A DNA stretch of 64,000 nucleotides from Dromaius novaehollandiae. Lineage: Eukaryota > Chordata > Aves > Casuariiformes > Dromaiidae. The first letter of the stretch is position 1, and every line of letters begins with the position of its first letter. Below, piece after piece: positions 60,801 through 64,000 of the stretch. The stretch is from assembly GCF_036370855.1 (NCBI RefSeq), contig NC_088099.1, forward strand, positions 155,280,517-155,344,516, written 5' to 3'. The translations under genes and the position numbers were made by a program. Below the pieces are notes generated by a model. That model made no database searches, had not been told where the DNA came from, and saw only the letters and a program-made list of their open reading frames with translations.

Positions 60801-63800
60801 AAGGAGGGACCTTTGTGAAGTAACACAAAAGGAATATGCAATTCGTGGGAGATGGCGGTAGTCATTCAGGAAGCTTGCCACGTCTTCTGTAGAAATAGCA
60901 CATGCTTATGTAGTAAACGCTCCAAAGCATCTTTTAGGTACTTTTGCCTGTGGCCAAACTTCAGGCATAATAGAGCTTTTGTCCTTTTCTTGGCAGAGAA
61001 GGTTCAAAAACAGAAAGTGCAGGAGGGAGAAGGTGGAAAGAATTTCCGACTCCTGAGGAGAGGCAGTCCAGAAGGGCGGCTGGGCTATGTCGCCGATGGA
61101 TGCTCCTGGACATTCCTCTGCTCCCTCCGGCCAGACATTTTCTTTTGTTTAGTCCATCAGGGCCTTGCAAAGCTTGTTTTACCCCTCAGCAGCGAGGAAT
61201 GCATTGTACAGCCCTCTCTTACAGTACTGAAGTTTCCATGGAGTTAGCAGTTGTCATGCATGCTGCTCTTTACTCACTGTGCTAACAGAATTATTAATTA
61301 TTGTTATTAATTTTTCTTATTCAGGGCTGACAACTGAGCTAAATCAAGCTTTGATGGAAGCCAAACTATGCTCGCAATTTCATGCATATTTAATCCCTTT
61401 CCCCATAGGCACGGCAGTGTGGCTCCCTGAAAACAACAGCACAAATTCCAGGGACCAGGAGTTCAACCTAGATGTTTTCAAAAAGATCGTCCAGACACAA
61501 TTTGTCCACAGGGGAATGCTGGTGATTTGAGGGTGTTGCATCTACCATGCTGTGCCTCAGTTAGCACCGTGAGTTTGCTATATTTCACACAACAGGAATT
61601 GTAACCACTGAACATTTGACTTCTCTGTGTGTATGTGCATGTGCAAGATATAACTCTTCCTTGAATTCACTTTTATTCACTTCTCTAACAAATCCTCTAG
61701 GCTTCCCTCTAGGCTTCCTTCTGAGCTTGTCTGCTGCCAGGGTTTGGGGTATTTTTGCCTTTGAGGTTCTCCTTCAGCTTTTTAGCCCTTGTTCTTTCTT
61801 TTGCATGGGGATCTTTAGAGACTTTCATATTTCTAGGATTCGTCTGGTCTGCTATCAGAGTAAGCAATACAACTTTGTACTGCAAGATAATTTTGCGTAT
61901 TACCACATTCCCATTGAATCAGGATTCAAGAGTATCACTACGATGGAAAAAATTGCAGAGCAGCACACAGTCTGTGGTGGTAGGCCATGAACTAGGTTTG
62001 TCTTAGTGAACAATAATATTTAAGGCCCCTCAAGGCTGCGAATAGGAAACCAATTTTTTAGCAGGAGCAAAGGGGAACTTGCTTGATAAATGCATGTATT
62101 GCAGGTGATCCTATCCACTGGATCTTTCATGAAATTTTGTTGAGCATGTTCCTGCAGCTGGTTTTAGCTCAGGGAGCTGGGGATATGGCTCCTTGACTAG
62201 GGCTGCCCTTGGACTGGTTTAAGACACCAGAGTCTGAGAAGTAAAAAATAAACAGAGAGGAAGGGAATGTTCTCCCTATTAAAAAGGATTAACACAGCAG
62301 AGATGAACATGCTTTTTCCTATGTATAAGCAGATATTGCAAACAAGAAAGAATAATAATAATTTTAAATGTCCTTTCAGTTAAAGAATTCAATGGTTCTT
62401 CTTTAAATTGTTTACGCTGAATGCACACGGAAAGCTAAGAGCACTCTGATTTGTTTTGAGAACTTCTCTCTAAAATATGAAAGCATTTCTTATCAGTAAA
62501 AGTGTTTTCCTTCTCTGCTTCTGACTCCTTTTTTCATATTGCTATAAAAAGGCTAACAGTAAATGTCAGTGAAAATGAAGGCAATGTGGAAATACATAGA
62601 AACTGCTGCTCTGTTATTTTTTTTCCCTGTGAATTCTTTTAAATAATTTTGATCTGCATCCAGAGCAGTTTATTGAGGCACAAAACAGAGCATGTGGAAC
62701 AGCAGGCAAGAATGTGGAGTGAATACTAATGCACTCAAACACCCTCCCCCAAGCTCTCTAAGCCTGAAAAATCCTTCTGCCGCAAAGCTATAGTTCCTGT
62801 AGGGCTTGCTTATATCCTCATGGAGAAAAGTCCTTTAGCATTTAATAGAAAATGATTATCTTTTCATACACTTTTTGAGCTGTTAAATTTTAATACAAAA
62901 TTACATCCTTGTGATATAGTAGTTAAAAAATAAAACCTTACAGACTGTCATGAATAAATTCTAAAGGGTTTTTAGAGTAGATTTTGCAGAAGCAGAATAC
63001 TTTTTTATAGGACCTGCTTGAGTATTTGTTACTAAATACAACAGGACCTTTTCACAATGGCAGAATCTTAAAGTAAATAGATTTTTCCAGGTAAATTTAC
63101 CAGAGCAAATTTTGGCCTTTAATGCACGAGGAGAACAGAAAGGGCCCACCCATGGAAAATAGAAGAAAAATTGAGAAAAAAAGATACTTTTTTTCAAGAA
63201 TAATATTAGTTCTGGAAGCCCAAATACTTAAATTATTTAAAGCTATTGCCAGTTGAAGTCATTGTGGTGCACAGGATGCAATTTGGGACCAAACTGATAT
63301 CACAATGTTTTATTTCAGTAAACCATGAAGCTTGTGAAAGGGATCATATGATGTGTGGCTTGTGATAGCGGAAGGCTCCACTCAGTGACATCCCCTTTCT
63401 CGATCGCCCCATATCCCTCCTGAAATGTGGTTACATTCTTCCTCCCAGTCCACCCAGAAAAGCACTTACACGTTCAGTTGGAATAAAAATACACTTAGAT
63501 AGCAACACAAAAGGGCAGAAGTGAACTTTCCCTATAAACCCATGGCTTGACTCTCTTCTGTACGGATGCTGTGACCCTGAGGACAAAGCGGCTGCTGTTT
63601 CTGCTTGCAAGCAGAATTTGAAGTTTTGAAGGGATAAAAGGCATCACAGTTCCATAACTAAATGCAGCAAATTTGCTATTTATAAATCTTGCATGTGGGT
63701 GGCATGCTGTATTTACAAGTGTTTGGTAAATTGAATGCTGGGCCTCATGCCTATGGGGATTAGCACTGCCTGGGGATTATGAGCATATACTTAAAAGGAC

Positions 63801-64000
63801 AAGGGAGAAACTGCATTACTTCCCCAAGGCCATTCCTCCACAAAAGGAAGGGTGGCCCACCATTAGGCTCCTGAAAGAGCTGGCTCCAGCCCTCTGCCCT
63901 GGCACCCTCTCTCTTGTGCAATCCCAGCAAGACACTCAAAATGATCTCCAAGTTGTTTTGGCCCAGCAAACAGAGATGAGATCTGAATACCTTGCACAAT
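54860..64000. other. Intergenic flank upstream of TNFRSF11B, no gene seen
   Basis: AT-rich beyond the CpG island. COLEC10 is the expected neighbour on this side in amniotes, but neither its signal-peptide exon nor any collagen or C-type lectin exon was found. A block at 59985-60055 (TTATGCCAGTCCTGTGAGGTATGTAGATAACATT) faintly resembles MIR. TA-rich sequence lies at 60500-60530. Confidence 0.6.

Noticed and set aside
60679..61247. Adjacent plus-strand frames of 60 and 131 codons
   Set aside because: They overlap out of frame, lack any domain and have no exon signals.

Overview
The window looks like avian nuclear DNA. It contains a 5'-truncated CR1 LINE with a bird-type 3' end, older CR1 and MIR-like fossils, AT-rich intergenic sequence, and a vertebrate multi-exon gene with GT-AG introns. 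I cannot name the species. There is no sign of bacterial, viral or plasmid organisation, and nearly all open frames longer than 60 codons read as chance frames in non-coding DNA.

The one gene I can support is TNFRSF11B (osteoprotegerin, OPG), complete and on the minus strand. It has five coding exons: 54054-54083, 44577-44946, 40728-40922, 40182-40406 and 38638-39026. Together they give 1209 nt, or 402 residues plus a TAA stop. Every junction has GT/AG ends and the frame carries through (intron phases 0, 1, 1, 1). A TATA box, a short 5' UTR, a RUNX-type motif, an upstream CpG island and an AU-rich 3' UTR ending near an ATTAAA signal complete the unit. OPG is the secreted decoy receptor for RANKL (TNFSF11), and also binds TRAIL, so it restrains osteoclast formation.

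Layout. 1-35039: a gene desert with a short interstitial telomere-like array (2628-2648), purine and pyrimidine microsatellites, a probable old CR1 piece near 7.85 kb, the clear CR1 at 15426-16141, and three MIR-like fossils. 35040-36130: a CpG island with no recognisable gene, flanked by a palindromic AP-1/MARE-type site. 36212-37900: non-coding. 37900-54205: the TNFRSF11B transcription unit, with a 9.1 kb first intron holding an ancient CR1 fragment and a 3.65 kb second intron holding a MIR-like fragment and one unexplained 76-codon ORF. 54418-54840: a CpG island just upstream of the promoter. 54860-64000: AT-rich intergenic DNA. In other amniotes COLEC10 lies on this side and SAMD12 on the other; I found no exon of either.

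I found no convincing new biological system. The items most worth checking are the orphan CpG island with its MARE-like site, the promoter architecture of the OPG gene, the loss of two glycosylation sequons relative to mammalian OPG, and the intron-2 ORF.
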